Notes: a model not told the origin generated them from the letters alone. A stretch of DNA of 64,000 nt from Phocoena phocoena (GCF_963924675.1 NC_089224.1:68247464-68311463), one strand, 5' to 3'. Positions 1 through 12,825 are shown, counted from the stretch's first letter. Program-made: numbers and translations.

Positions 1-190
1 GAATGTAAATTGATACAGCCACTATGGAGAACAGTATGGAGGTTCCTTAGAAAACTACAACTAGAACTACCATATGACCCAGCAATCCCACTACTGAGCA
101 TATACCCTGAGAAAACCATAATTCAAAAAGACACATGCACCCCAATGTTCTCTGCAGCTCTATTTACAATAGGTGGGACATGGAAGCCCA
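1..190 (+). mobile_element. L1 fragment, C-terminal ORF2 region, cut by window edge
   Basis: Sense L1 sequence encoding [20 protein letters not shown] and then a PCTPMFSAALFT-like segment, the far C-terminal region of L1 ORF2. It breaks off after the segment equivalent to GTWKP, so it lacks the usual 3' end. The 5' side lies outside the window. Confidence 0.85.
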
Positions 191-414
191 TATTCTCTTT
201 ACTAGAGTAGCCCACCTCCCTGAGGCACAGTCCCTGACCTCAGTGAACTTGCACTTTTAGCAAGGGAGCTTAGAATTGTACCTGTAATAAAAGTGGATTG
301 ATTCATGAACCGAAGACTGGGCTCCTAGCTGGAGATACGCTGATGAGTGAAATATGCAAACTCTGCCCTGCTCTAGTGAGGTTGATCATCTCGTGATTAA
401 CAGAATCTGCTATG

Positions 415-1200
415 ACCTGTCAGAACTTGAACTAATCTGGGAGGTAGGGAAGAGCCTTCTAGGTAGAGGAAATAGCCTGTGCAAAGGCCCTGGGGTAGGA
501 AGGAATGAAAACTTAGAATCCAAAGTTCTAGAAGAGGATAACACAATGTAAGTCTGGAGAGGTAGGCAGGGCATAGGGAGTCGGGGGAGGGATTGTGCCA
601 TGACCAAATTTTGCATTTTTTTTTAAAGATCATTTTAGCTTCAGGATGTAAAGAATGCATTGGAGAGGAGTTAAGTGCAGGCAAGGAGATCAGATAGGAT
701 CCTGTTGCAGTAGTTTAGGTGAAATGGGATGTGGCTTAGAAGAGAGAGGCGGTGTAATGTATCAATTAAGAAATGAACTCTCAAGAGTACTTCTATCCCT
801 TATTACCTATGTGAATTTGAATAAGTTACTTAACAATTCTATTTCCAAGTTTCCTCATGTATAAAATGATTACTATAATCTACCTCACTGGGCTAGTGAA
901 AAGACTAAATGAATTAATAATTGTAAAGTGCAGAGAATAATGCCTTGCAGCGTAGCACATGCCCAGTAAACATCAGCAGTTATTATCAGCAATGGAGATG
1001 GAAAGAGGTGGACAGAATTGGTAACTATTTAGGTCAAATTAATTGGATTTGATGGTAGGATTAGAAAGATGTTTGTGAATGTATTAAATAGTATGGTGGG
1101 ATACAAATTGGTTGGTGGTAGGAAAAACTTGATGAAGGAAGCCAAAATTGAACTGGACATTAAAGAACACATAGGACTTGAACACGCAGAAGAGGGTTAA
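415..1200 (-). mobile_element. L2 LINE fragment, interrupted by a MIR
   Basis: The minus strand reads as the 3' half of L2. Recognisable blocks include the antisense of the 'ggcctttgcac' region at about 485 and the 'gatcattttagct' block at about 630. The MIR at 760-985 separates the two parts. Heavily diverged; assigned from memory of the consensus. Confidence 0.55.
760..985 (+). mobile_element. MIR SINE
   Basis: Diverged MIR core: 'tgaatttgaataagttactta', then 'tttcctcatgtataaaatg', and a 3' end resembling 'gcccagtaaacatcagcagttattat'. Confidence 0.75.
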
Positions 1201-1204
1201 ATAG

Positions 1205-2290
1205 CCCCGGTTAAGGGAAATGAATTAATGTTCTGCAATTTCTAAAACTTCTAGGAGGAGCAAGAGTTGTGTTTCACCTGGGACTGCATCATCATCTTGC
1301 TTTACCAGGAGTTCTCATAGTCTGAATCACAAAACTTAGTGGTTGTGTGTCATCTTTTCCTTCTGCTTGGCCAGGTGAAGACCCATCTTCCTGTAAGCTC
1401 AAGACCTCAGAATATCTTATCATTTTGAAGAGGGAATTTGGGATAAGCTATCCCTTCTGAGGCTGCTGAATCAGGGCTTCACTTTCATCAGAAACGTTTT
1501 CATGCCCAAGGATCACATTATCATCCTGTAAATTCCCATTTTCTGGAAGGCAGATTGCTTTGTTCAAAATGCTCATGGCAGACCCTGTTGGTTACCCACT
1601 CACTAGCCATAACCACTTCTTTCTTATTAACACTTTCTGAGTTTGATAGCCTGCAGTATACTTGGCTCATGGATAGATCATGGTGTAAGCCAGTCATAGT
1701 AATCGTAATCCTGTTTGCTGGATACTTATTTTTCCAGTTTCCTGGTAGCTAAGGGTGGGCAGCGATGACATTCCAGCATTCAGGAAGTCATCTCAGAGGC
1801 TTCCGGGAAATATTTTTTTCCCTAATAAATAGACACAGATGTGGGAAGAGAAGTCCTTCCTTTTTTGGATACTTTCATGCGAGGAGTGGAGCTGCTGCCA
1901 CCACTGTTTGAGACTATGAGGAAAAAGTTAAGAGGTTTTCAGAGGCACCAACCTAGTCCCTCTTTGAACATCATTGAATGCATACGCGAATTACATCATT
2001 GAGTAGTTAATGGTCCCTGGAGCTGCCTACTACCGTTGACTTCTTTTGCGAGATAATGAAATATCTTTATTATCTACCCTTCTGTCAGTTGCAGCTCAAA
2101 GCACCTCTAACAATTATACCACTTTTTCAAAGAATCATATTATTTTTCAAAGGACTGCTAGCTGCCTTCTCCTTTTTCCGTTTCTATCTTCTCCTTATTT
2201 GCCAAAAATGTCAGTGTCTTTCCAGGCACCCATATCAGTATTCAGGTCCCCCCAGTTATCCCCTGGGGTATCTTTGTGCACACCTCTTTC
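1205..2290. other. Intronic stretch without recognised content
   Basis: No exon, young repeat or low-complexity tract recognised. Confidence 0.5.
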
Positions 2291-2294
2291 CATT

Positions 2295-2870
2295 GTCATT
2301 GGCCCTGTCGAGCCTTCCATTGTCTCTTGCCTGAAGTATTACAGGAACCTCCTAACCGTTTTCTCTTCCCCCATTCTAATATCTCTTCCACATTACTGAC
2401 AGTTACTTTCCTGGAGCATGGGTAGTGTCATATATCTTCTCTTTTGTAACTACCTATGGCTCTCTATTGCCTCTAAGATCCAAATGCCCCAGGAAGATAT
2501 TTTAGACATGACATTTGGCCCTAACCTGCTTTCCTAATACTTCCTCCTGTTCCATCCTTCTCTCTTGCAAGTAGGAGTAGGATTACCATGAGGTATCCAC
2601 AAGCTGAGGGATATCTATCCATGCCAACTTCTCACTGTTTCCCAGCACATCATATCTTTTTGCACCTCCACTTTGTTGGTGACATTCCCTAAGCCTGGAA
2701 TAGTCCTCCTTTATATAATCCCTTTTCCATTCCACCTCTGTCAAAATGAAATCTTGCTTTTCCTCCAAGGCCCAGTTCTGATGTCCCCTTCTTCCCAAAA
2801 GCTTCTCTGGTGACCATCCCCCAGTTGAAATAAATTACCTTTTGTTTTTCCATAAAATTTGCATATATAT
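2295..2870 (+). mobile_element. L2 LINE fragment
   Basis: Contains diverged forms of the L2 3' blocks 'ctcttgcctg-a-ta', 'cctcctaac', 'taagcctggaatagtcctcct' and 'tcttcccaaaagcttctctggtgacca' (the 'aggccttccctgacca' block). Runs up to the MIR that follows. Confidence 0.6.
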
Positions 2871-2889
2871 TCAAACCAGTGTTTTCCTG

Positions 2890-3105
2890 GTGGTTAAGAG
2901 CATGGCTTCTGGAGTCAGATTATGTGGATTCAAATCCCAGCTCTGCCACTTACTTGGAAACATTTCCTAACATATTTGAGTCTTGGTACCCTCACTTATA
3001 AAATGTGGACAACAGCACCCTGAAGAAGAGGTAAGGCAGATGAGGTAGTGTGTGTAAAGCATTGGCACATAGTAATTGCTCAATAAATACTGGCCATTGT
3101 TATTA
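2890..3105 (+). mobile_element. MIR SINE
   Basis: Near full-length MIR: 'gttaagagcatggcttctgga' head, the 'caaatcccagctctgccactta' core, and a 'tagtaattgctcaataaatac' tail. Confidence 0.9.
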
Positions 3106-3224
3106 TTTTTCTCTCGCTGAAGTGATTATTTCACTTTTGCCTTTGATTATACTTAGGTTTATAGAATGTTCTCACTCACTGAACTGATTTAAAGTTCTTT
3201 GACAAGTGGGAGGTGAACTGGAGA

Positions 3225-3470
3225 GAAGGTAACATTTATTAAGTCATAATTTGTGTCAGACACTCTGCCAGATTCTTTATACGTCAACAGTTCTGAGATG
3301 AGAACACATCATCATCATCATCTTCTTCATTATCCCTACTCTACGAATGAGGAAATGGAGGGTCAGCTAGTTAGTTGACTTGACTGCAGTCATGGTGAGT
3401 AAGTGGCAAAACCAAGAATCACACCCAAGTCTGTCTAATTTCCAAGGTTTGTGCTCTTTCCAGGAGTTCC
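3225..3470 (-). mobile_element. MIR SINE with a small CAT/ATC repeat inside
   Basis: Antisense MIR: 'aacatttattaagtcataat' tail, 'gaatgaggaaatggag' block and 'gtgagtaagtggcaaaacca' core. A (CAT)n run at 3309-3323 lies inside. Confidence 0.75.
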
Positions 3471-3474
3471 GGCT

Positions 3475-5330
3475 GCCTCCTGTCATGAGGAGTGCTGACA
3501 CTCTGTTGTCTTTAAGGCTCCTCAACATTGTCTTATTGTTTTAACACAAAGTAGGTGATCAGAAAAGTGTTTTGAAAGTGATGTGTAGTACAAAGACATT
3601 TGTGTGTGATGATTTAAAAAAAAGACATTTCTAATTCCAGAGAGTTTTTTTTTTTTTTTTTAAAGCACTATTTGACTTACTCTTCGAGGCCTTGAAGCAA
3701 CACTGCTGGGCATGACTGGAGTTTGCCACCCTTCTGGTTGTGTAAAGTTGTTTGCTAATTCCTGGAATTTCTTGGCAGTCTGGTTGATTCAGTGCTGTGG
3801 CTGTGAGGCAGCATAGGTGTTGGTGTATCTGACACATGGCTGACTGTCTGGGAGCTTCTGACAGGTGCAGAGGTGGTAGGCAGGATCTCCTGCAGGCCTA
3901 TGGCATGCCCATTCACTTAATGGGCATTGATCTAACTATTTAGGGATAAAGGCCAGGTGGACTTCCCTTACCTGCAAGAAGAGAATCTAATCGGTCATGT
4001 GTTTACAACCCCCTTTTTGTAGAAAAGATTTAAGGCAGCTCTAGAGGGCACAGGCAAGTGGTGATGCTTTTATACATTTAAGGGAGAAGAGTCAGTTGTT
4101 GACATAAAACAAAGCTAGGAATTAGATTTAAAATGCATCGCGAAATGACCTACACTGTTATTGGCCTCTAACTTTCCTAGGTGCCAGCCATTAAAAGGAC
4201 ACATGTTACCTAGTTGGCAATATCTGTACTAAAAGCAATTGCTCAAGAGAAACACCCCTGTTCTTGATGCTGAGTTCGGATGGGAATTTCTCCTAGATGG
4301 ACACTGTCTCTTATAATTATACTTAGCAACTTTCCAGTGCAAGGTAGCATTTCATAGGATTGCCTCTCTTGAGCTGAAGATGTGACAGGAAGAAGGGGGT
4401 CCATAAAACTATTCTGTAGGGCTGAAGCTCTGGGGAGGGGACAGTGGGAGGTGGTCCAGGTACCCAGGTCTTGGCTGATCTGAAATGTCCTAGAGATAGA
4501 CTTCAGGATGTCAGAGGGGTGGCAGGACCCCATGTCTTCCAGGTACTCCTAAGAGTGGTCCTTTTGATGGGGTTATGATGAAGAGCAAGAGGGAGGAGCC
4601 TCGTAATTATTTGGCATAAGCCTGGAGTGCAGTTTGTTTCGTGTTGCCAGTAAAATGCAGCACCACCTACCTTTACTGCTAATCCAGCTTTGTGGATGTT
4701 GAGGAGCCTCACAAGAGACTATTCAACAATTTCAAACCCATTTACATCGGTTAGAAATCCATTTCCATGGTGGCCGTGGCTGCCCTTTGTGACCACACGA
4801 TGCTACACTTGGGTGCTAATCCCAGCCATCTGTCTGCCATTACTATGCTGTTCTGTCCAGGCTGGAAAGGGCTTTCCGCTAGGTCAGCTCAGTGGCAACT
4901 CCACACCGCTGTGCTCTGTTTGTTCGAGAACAACTCATACAGACTGCTGTGGTCACACTGGTCTTAATATTTAGCTTCCCCCTCTAGGGAGGAGAACAAT
5001 GTGTTATTCTTTCCTGATGCATCCAAAGCACTAAGAAAACAAAATACAAGAGAAATTCTCAGTGGGTCACTCAACTACTCAACGGTAAGTTTTAAAAATG
5101 AGTTCCATGGTATATTTAAATTATGATTTTAAAAGTTTGATCAATAAAAATATAAGTAGCACATTTGTTATATTAAGCAGATGTGCATTAAAATACTATA
5201 ACATGAATAAAAAGGAAATAAATTTTGTGTGTAAGTCATCTTCTTACATTGCATTGGGTTTCTAGCCCATGACACTGGGTTATAAGCTCGTAGACAGGAG
5301 GTACACGGATGGCGCTATTGCTCACATTAA
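3475..5330. other. Intronic stretch without recognised content
   Basis: A poly-T run at 3645-3661 is the only simple sequence. No exon-like reading frame with splice sites was found, and the open frames here look like chance. Confidence 0.5.
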
Positions 5331-5334
5331 CAAC

Positions 5335-5450
5335 TACGATAATATTGAACATTTATTAGACACTTGTTATGTGCTAGGTTCTGTACTCAGTGCTTTGCAA
5401 AGCGTAATTCTCCTGACTGCTTTATGAGGTGAAATTCTTACCGATTCCTG
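5335..5450 (-). mobile_element. MIR fragment
   Basis: Antisense MIR tail: 'ttattagacacttgttatgtg', then 'tactcagtgctttgcaaagc'. Confidence 0.65.
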
Positions 5451-5499
5451 ATTAGGTTCTTTCCCTACCTGGTTATTGTTCACATCAACAAGGCGAAAT

Positions 5500-6060
5500 T
5501 ACTTTTTTAGCAGCAAACAGAAACTTTATTCATTGGCCAAAGAACGGAGAAGGAGGAGCTCATGCTCTAAAATCACCTTTTCCCCATTACAGGCAAGGCA
5601 AAATTCCTATAGAAAAAGGTGAAGGAGGCTAGGGGGCACGGGGATCTTTTATTATCCTGACTTGTGGAAAGGGGTGGTGATCTTCCAGAATGCAGCTCAT
5701 GCCTGTTTTCAGCCCTTGTATGGTCCTTCAGTGTCTGGGTCAGAAGTGGGTTTAACCAGTATGGCGCAGGTGGGAAGAGATCTTATTACAATGAGATGGT
5801 AATGAGCTGTAGAGAGACCTTTGTCCCAATTTTTAATTCGGCTCGCTTATGCCAGTTTCTTGTGGTTAAGCCCTCTTGTTCTAATTATGTAAAAACAGCT
5901 AGAAGATACGGTCAGTTTTTGGTTTTCTGCAAGTTTGCCTGGAGTAGAGAGTTTACCAGAAGTGGAGCACTTCTTTGCCTCCTTGCCTAAGACAGGTGCA
6001 CTTGTGCTTTACAGAGACAGTTTAGGTACAGATGAAGGACCCTTGACTTGGTCCCCTGGG
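5500..6060 (-). repeat. Possible solo LTR or unnamed interspersed repeat
   Basis: The minus strand has an AATAAA-containing block at about 5522-5545 ('aatgaataaagtttctgttt') that looks like an LTR R/U5 boundary, followed by about 500 bp unlike the flanks. Family not recognised; it could simply be unique DNA. Confidence 0.3.
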
Positions 6061-6302
6061 TGACAAAACTTTTCCTTATTTTATTCACAAGGAAACTGAG
6101 ACTCAGAGTGTTAATCCTAACTCTGAAATAAACATCTGATTACTATACATTGGATGACTTCTCTCTCCTAAAGCCACTGTGTAGCTCTTTGTTTTCAGAT
6201 AGTCAAATGGCAAAGTTATAATAGCGTTCTGTACTTAAATTGTAAATACCAATTTAATCCCTAAGATTAAAGGTGAAGACAGATTCATCTCTTCTGATAC
6301 AT

Positions 6303-6507
6303 TTTTTTTTTTTTACGGTGCGCAGGCCTCTCACTGTTGTGGCCTCTCCCGTTGCGGAGCACAGGCTCCAGACGCGCAGGCACAGTGGCCATGGCTCACA
6401 GTTCTAGCTGCTCCGCGGCATGTGGGCTCTTCCCGGACCGGGGCACGAACCCGTGTCCCCTGCATTGGCAGGCGGACTCTCAACCAATGCGCCACCAGGG
6501 AAGCCCA
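6303..6507 (-). mobile_element. CHR-type tRNA-Glu-derived SINE
   Basis: Full-length antisense copy: poly-T at left, tRNA-like head at right ending 'gccaccagggaagccca'. Flanked by the TSD 'tgatacattttt' at about 6295 and 6508. Confidence 0.95.
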
Positions 6508-6534
6508 TGATACATTTTTTAAGACTCAGCAATA

Positions 6535-6660
6535 GGGAATTTACTGGCAGTCCGGTGGTTAGCACTCTGCACTCTCACTGCCGAGGGCCCAGGTTCAATC
6601 CCTCGTTGGGGATCTAAGATCCCACAGCCACAAGGCGTGGACAAAAAAAAAAAAAAAAAA
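6535..6660 (+). mobile_element. Older CHR-related SINE (short form)
   Basis: Diverged tRNA-derived head ('ggtggttagcactctgcac', B box 'ggttcaatccctcgttgg'), then 'gatctaagatcccacagcca' and an A-tail. Imperfect TSD around 'agcaata' (6528-6534 and 6666-6672). It lies 28 bp from the younger SINE on its left. Confidence 0.85.
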
Positions 6661-6679
6661 GATGGAGCAATAAATGTTG

Positions 6680-7540
6680 ATCATCTCCCGCCAAATCTTA
6701 CTTTGACGTTATTTCCTACCTTCGAAAAAGCCTCACCCTTTTCCTTTATGAAAGCATTGTTTCATTGACATTATTGCACTAACTTATTGACTCTAAAGGA
6801 TAAATTACATTAACTTTATTTTTTTCTTTTTTAAAGTATCTCATATATTTTAAGCATCAAACAATATACTACATGCTGTGTTAGATATTTTATCTATTAT
6901 CACAGTAATACTCTACAATCATATGAGGTAGATTTTTTTTCTCTTATATTGGAGTAGAGTTGATTAACATTAACTTCTAACTGAGATCTGTTTTTCAAAA
7001 TGTTTTGACTGTTGAAGTTGGTGCCTTTGCTTGTGAAATGGTGATTTGTTTTTCATGAATTAGTTATTCATGCACTGTTACCTGAAACTGTTTCATAATA
7101 AATACCCTTCATGCCTCCTCTTCTCATCATGCTTCTGCTCAGGTTGGCATCACCATGAGACCTGCTTCTATAGTCACAATGCTTTTTCTCTTCTCAGCCT
7201 GTTACTGGGTTTTAAAAAATTATTTTGACAGAATGAACTTTCCTCAGTAACCTCCACCTGAAAACCCAGCTGTGTTGACCTCAATTTATCAACCAGCTAT
7301 TGATTCGTGAGTTAAAAAACTTTGAAGGCTAAACAATTATAAGGTAATTCTAATTTAAAATGAGTCCTTCTAGACTTACATATACTGATATAGGAATTTT
7401 AAGAACCCAAAGATTTCCCAATAGTTTAAATGGACAAAAAAGTGTATGACCATACAACACTCTCCATTCACCCACACACTTATATACACACATATAAAAC
7501 ATATTTCTGGAAGGCAGTATTAAAATTAAAAACCTAAATA
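6680..7540. other. AT-rich intronic stretch
   Basis: A T-rich piece at 6930-6980 ('cttatattggagtagagttg') resembles a short antisense L1 3' terminus. Nothing else recognised. Confidence 0.4.
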
Positions 7541-7736
7541 AGGGCTTCCCTGGTGGCGCAGTGGTTGAGAGTCCGCCTGCCGATGCAGGGGACACGGGTT
7601 CGTGCCCCGGTCCGGGAGGATCCCACATGCCGTGGAGCGGCTGGCCCCGTGAGCCATGGCCGCTGAGCCTGCGCATCCGGATCCTATGCTCCGCAACAGT
7701 GAGAGGCCCGCGTACCGCAAAAACAAAAACAAAAAA
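7541..7736 (+). mobile_element. CHR-type SINE
   Basis: Sense copy starting 'gggcttccctggtggcgcag', A box and B box ('gggttcgtgccccggtc') intact, ending in an A-rich (CAAAAA)n tail. Flanked by 'acctaaata' at left and 'acccaaata' at right, a TSD with one mismatch. Confidence 0.95.
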
Positions 7737-7809
7737 CACCCAAATAACAGTTTTGTAGAGTAGGAGTGGAGAAGTGGGGATGTAGAGAAGAATTTTCACG
7801 TTCCACTTT

Positions 7810-8335
7810 ATAACTTCCTGCATTATTAGTTTTTGTTTTATAATTTTCCATAAAATTCACCATTTTAAAGTGTACAATTCAGTGTCATTTATCACATTCA
7901 CAATGTTGTACAACCATCACCACTAACTAGTTCCAGAATATGTTCATCACCCCCAAAGGGAAACCCATTAACCATGAAGCAGTCACTCCCTATCCCTCCC
8001 CTCCTTCCCCTGAGCAACCACTAATTTGCTTTCTGTTTCTGTGAATTTGCCTATTCTGGATATTTTATATAGATGGATACATATAATGTGTAACCTTTGT
8101 GTCTGGCATTTTTCACTTAATTTAATGTTTTCGAGGTTCACTCATGTTGTGGCATGTGTCAGAACTCCTTTCCTTTTTATGGCTGATTAATAATCCATTG
8201 TATAGGTATACAACATTGTGTTTATTCATTCATCAGTTGATGGACATTTGAATTGTTTCCACCTTTTGCCTATTGTCAACAGTGCTACTCTGAACATTCA
8301 TGTGCAAGTTTTTAAAACCAGTTTTATTGTTTAAA
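7810..8335 (-). mobile_element. Old L1 3' end (L1M class)
   Basis: Antisense old L1 3' region: 'ccattttaaagtgtacaatt', 'caccactaactagttccaga', 'tttatggctgattaataatc' and 'catcagttgatggacatttg'. 5'-truncated and diverged. Confidence 0.85.
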
Positions 8336-8364
8336 GTTGTTTTATGGTTCCACATTGCTTAACT

Positions 8365-8755
8365 GTGGGATAATTCCTGGCCTAGCCTTGCTAACTGATT
8401 GCCCCACCTTTCATATTCTTTATGCCCTTGTGTCTTTGTTTATGCTCCTCCTTCACCTTCCTTCTGCTGGTTGAATGTACCTTAGAAACTAGCTTAGAAA
8501 CTAGTTTAAATGTTACTTCCTCAATGAGGTCATTGCTGACATTGCTCCCTGCCTTCTGTTTGCAGGCAGAGCTGAACCTGGCTCCTTTGTGCCTCAGTTT
8601 CTGCTTGGCACCTCTTTGTGGCTCTTTATTTTGTGAGTCTCTCCTATAACCCAACCTTGAAGGCAGGGGCCATGACTTGATCACTTTTGTATTCACGACT
8701 CCTAGCACGTGGTAGGTAGGCACTCAGATGAATATTTGTTAGATAAACGGTGCTT
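8365..8755 (+). mobile_element. L2 LINE 3' region
   Basis: Sense L2: the 'ttaaatgttacttcctcaatg' block, then 'gaaggcaggggccatgactt' and the terminal 'cactcagatgaatatttgtta'. Confidence 0.75.
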
Positions 8756-8759
8756 AGAT

Positions 8760-9640
8760 TTTTTTTTACTGCAGGATAACCAGGTTGGAAAAATTCACTT
8801 TAGGATCACCAAAATGTACAGCCAACTAAAAATATCTTCCAAATAATTGTGTGAATAAGAACTCTGGGTTTTTCTAATCTGGGTGTTTGATACAATGTAC
8901 TTGGCCACTGGGAGCTATAATTAGTTTCATGTCCTAGTGAGTAATTAAGAACCCTGCAAGAGTAGATTCTAATTGGAACTCTGAGACCACATAAAGTTTT
9001 CAAATGCCTTTAACTTGGACTGTGTTAAGGATCTGGAATAATGTAGATTATATAGGCCTGCTTACTCCCTTTGGTTTTATATTATGGTTTAAGTGTTCAC
9101 TTCTTCATAAAATGGTAATTTACTTGAAATGTTGCTTGTAAATTGCCACTTACAATTTACAGTCCTGGAACATGGTAGACCCTCCAAAAACAATAGCTCT
9201 TATTATCCATCTCCTGCCTCTCACAGTACTTGGTGCTTTAGCACAAAATCAGCATTCAATAAATGCTTCTGAGTAAAAGAATGAACAGAATGGGCTGCTA
9301 TACTCTGAGAGTACACTATTCCTTTTGACCCTCAGATAGTCCTGGCTGTGTAGGCAGGCAGTAGTTAATCAACATGCTCATCTGGTTGTAGCCAATATCT
9401 GTGAAGGTGCAACAGAAGAAGTAATATTGTTAATGCCTTCCAAGAGTGGGACAGATTTTTTTCTTTGTGCCCTTTAACATGGAAGTTGTTTCCCTCCTGC
9501 CATGTGGAGGGTGGTCTTATGTAAGCCCTAACTATTTTCTGAAGTGCAAAACACAGGGAGAAGCCGTTCCGGCTCCCTGGGACATGAACCTTCAGCTCCA
9601 AGCACGTGGACTCACTAGCCTGTGGAGTTAGTGCCCTTGG
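8760..9640. other. Intronic stretch, possible L2 tail at about 9220-9290
   Basis: Only an L2-like terminus ('gcattcaataaatgcttctga') is recognisable. Confidence 0.4.
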
Positions 9641-10139
9641 AGCTCATAACAACTGATAATGGCTGATGAAGAGCAAAGACTTAAAGGGGTTCAGGATAAA
9701 ATTGTGAGCAAAAGGAATGCAGATACTGCCTTATTTGTACTCAGAGTCAATAATCAAATGAGCATGAATAAGTATATGATCTCTACAAAGGAAAAATGCA
9801 GAGTGCTATGGAGGTATGAAGCCAGAGGACCTGGCTTATTTTGAGGAGGTGTTTCAAGATGCATCCCTAAAGAAGTGACATTTGGTTGAGTCTGAAGTCT
9901 AAATGGAAGTTAACTAGACAAAGGAAAGGAGGGGAAAGGCCATGCAAAGACCCAGTGGGGTGGAGGAATTAGGAACCTGTGATGGAGGATGGGGGTGGAA
10001 ATAGATGAAGCCAGAGAGATAAGCAGTATCCACGGCAGTGTCTTTGTAGGCCTTTCCCTTTATTCCAAGGCCAATGGGAAGGCAATGAAGACTGTTGGAG
10101 TGAAGAAGATAGATCAGATTTGCATTTTAAAAAAATATA

Positions 10140-10488
10140 AGCAGTCACACCTGTCAGAATGGCTATCATAAAAACCCACAAATAACAAATGTTGGCAAGG
10201 ATGTGGAGAAAAGGGAAACCTAGTACACTGTTGGTGGGAATGTAAACTGGTGCAGCCACTATGGAAAACAGTATGGAGGTTCCTCAAAAAACTAGAAATA
10301 GAACTACCAGCAATTCCACCCTTAGGTATATATCTGAAGAAAACGAAAACAGTAGTTCGAAAAAAGGCATGCACCCCAATGTTCATGGCATCATTATTTA
10401 TAATAGGCAAGCTATGGAAGCAACCTAAGTGTCCATCAATAGATAAATGGATAAAGAAGATATATATATAAATTAAAACAAACAAACC

Positions 10489-10490
<2 letters not shown>
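10140..10490 (+). mobile_element. L1 3' region fragment inserted in L2
   Basis: Sense L1 ORF2 end: 'cacacctgtcagaatggcta', 'caaatgttggcaaggatgtg', [22 protein letters not shown] coding, ending near 'ggataaagaag' beside a (TA)n tract. Several stops break the frame. Confidence 0.9.

Positions 10491-10491
<1 letters not shown>

Positions 10492-10531
<40 letters not shown>
10492..10531. repeat. (TA)20 microsatellite
   Basis: Uninterrupted AT dinucleotides at the 3' edge of the L1 fragment. The Tyr/Ile-rich frames across it are artefacts. Confidence 0.98.
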
Positions 10532-10534
<3 letters not shown>

Positions 10535-11019
10535 TTGCAGGGTGGAGGACAGACTAGAGCAGAGCAAGAGTGGTTGCTGTAGGAGATGTGTTGGAAGGAA
10601 TTGCAGTGAACCACGAAAGAGAGGTAGGTGGTGGTAGACTTGGAGAGAAGTAGGTCCATCTGTGAGACAGTAAGGATGCAAAAAACTCAATGGGATTGGG
10701 TGACAGGTTGGATACGGGGTGGGGACAAGCTTCCCCTAGATTTCAGGCTTATACAACTGGATGGATGTGGTGGACATCATTGAGTTAGGGAACAGAGAAA
10801 GAGGTCAGACCCTGAGGTCTGTTTTGGTCATGCTTAGTTGAGGTGCCCTTGAGATATCTGAGTAGGAGATAGTGGAGTAAGGATTGAGCACCAGGAGGTA
10901 ATGTCGTAGAAGGCAAAAGATGGGGATACTTCAAGATGGAGGGAGTAGAGCAAATGTCACATGTTACTGAGAAGTAGAGGAGGAATAATACTGGAAAAAT
11001 GTCCAGTGGATTTAGCAAC

Positions 11020-12825
11020 ATGAGATTATTGTTGAACTTACGAAGACTTATTTTGGTGGAGAGAGAGGGTGACAGTCATCTTGGTTTGGGTTTGAAATGG
11101 GTGAAAGATAAGGAAATACAGATAGTGATCATAGACAACTCTTCTGAGATAACTGTGTAATGTTTTTACTTATCATAAAGTGCCTCCAATAGTGATAAAA
11201 TACAAATAAGTTACGTATGTTTTATTCCCCCAGTTAAGTTATTTGAGAGCTTTTCTACAAGTGTTTGTGCTTGTAAAAGTTACATAAGCACTAATATTGC
11301 CCATTTACAAATATTTGGGTGGACGCTAAAGCCTTGGCAAATGTATATGTGCCAGAGTTTAGAATTAGTTACAGCCTTCTTAATAATCATTTTACTATCT
11401 TATCTCAGAAATGTAATTCAGCACCTCAGAGTCACTGGAAATCTTGATATTCAGTCAGTATTTTTGTTTCAAAGTGTGGGATGTTACTAGTGAAGCTACT
11501 TTCATTTTATTAAGACCAAACAGGGAAGGCATAACTTTTCTATACATTTAAGGTTGTTTTGACATTAAAACAAACAAAAGCAGGTAAGACAATCGAGACA
11601 GATGTTTCCTGTATTTTAAATGCGCTTTGATCCTGGGGAAGCATTTTTGGACTCCTGCCTTCTCTAAGGGAATTAAGAAAACCTCACCTCCTCCCTCTCT
11701 CCCAGGTGGATGACTGTGCAAGAAAGATTTAATCCAGTTGAAAAAACACCACATATAAATGACTCACATTAGGAAGGAAAACTGCAACCCTTATCTGTAT
11801 GAATGGAGGCCTGAACAATCATTCTTTTTTTCTTTCTCTGTCCAGACAATCAGGTAGGAAGGAGAAAAACAAGACTTATGCTAGATTTGTGACAATTGAA
11901 ATTAGAATAAGGAAAACTATCCGTGTAATCTAGACAGGATTGGATTCTTCAAAAATGCCAAATCATTGGGTATGTAGAGTGAGAAGACAGTTAAGAGGAA
12001 AATATGTGGAAAAGGAACGATGTGACAATTATGACAATATAAATACACATCCGTTTACATTTTTTCATGTCTTTGGGCTTCCCCATCTTTGTGTCTTATC
12101 CTGAATGCCCTAACCCCTCACTCTTCCCTACTTATAACTTATCCATCACCTCCTCCAAAACACAGAAAAAAAGAAAAGAAGATTTCTCCTTTCTATGAGT
12201 TTTCACAGCTCAGTTCATAATGCCAATTTGGCTCTTAGAAACATGCCACTGTGCACTGTTCTCAGTTTCCTATCTGCACATAAATTTTATTTCCTCTGCC
12301 AGAAAATAAACTTTCAAAAGGCAAGAATTATTTCTTATACATTTATCTGAATCCTTAACAGTTTGATGGGCATATGATATACATTTAAACAATATGTGTT
12401 GCCTTGAATCATTACCAGGTAAAATGCGTTACTGAACATGACAAAAGGTAGGCCAAGGAGTATATTTTATACAAATTCCAGCCAAATCTTGGCATTTTTC
12501 CTCCTAGCCTCTGTGCCTAATGATTTGTTTGCCATGCGCCCTGTAACAGGCCCTTGGTGAGCACAGGTGTGACTTTCTCAGATGAATTTGCAAGGTGTTT
12601 GTAATTTAGTGGAGGTGTATGTCTGAATCCCTAAAGCTGCATGGTGGTGTACTGGTCAGTATCGCTTAACCAGCCATTGAGCCCATCTTGTCCTCCAGCG
12701 TCAGCACCTCAGTATCATTTCTTGTCCTTTTCGTATATGCGGTAACTCTCACGAAGAAGGTGAAAAGCAACCCACACTTAGCATATTTATAAAGTGTTTC
12801 TATGTTCTTGAAAAATTGAGGACCC
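11020..12825. other. Intronic stretch without recognised content
   Basis: About 1.8 kb of AT-rich DNA with no recognised repeat, exon or RNA gene. Confidence 0.5.

Larger units (their letters stand above)
9640..10980 (-). mobile_element. L2 LINE, antisense, split by an L1 fragment
   Basis: The minus strand is L2: 'ccaatgggaaggcaatga' at about 10070 and the 'gatcagatttgcattttaaa' block run into the L1 at 10140-10490. L2 resumes to the right of the (TA)n, with 'gcttatacaactggatggat' at about 10750. Strongly diverged. Confidence 0.6.

Noticed and set aside
6303..6507. tRNA-Glu genes at the SINE heads
   Set aside because: The heads keep A and B boxes but lack a foldable tRNA and are joined to SINE bodies with A-tails and TSDs.
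7561..7758. Recurrent 60-100 codon ORFs with words like [13 protein letters not shown] or GLSLLWPLPL (also at 28-49 kb and 61-62 kb)
   Set aside because: All are the CHR SINE read in different frames. They recur with every SINE copy and have no gene structure.
10114..10690. Tyr/Ile-rich ORFs of up to 181 codons on the minus strand
   Set aside because: They run through a (TA)n microsatellite and an antisense L1 end.
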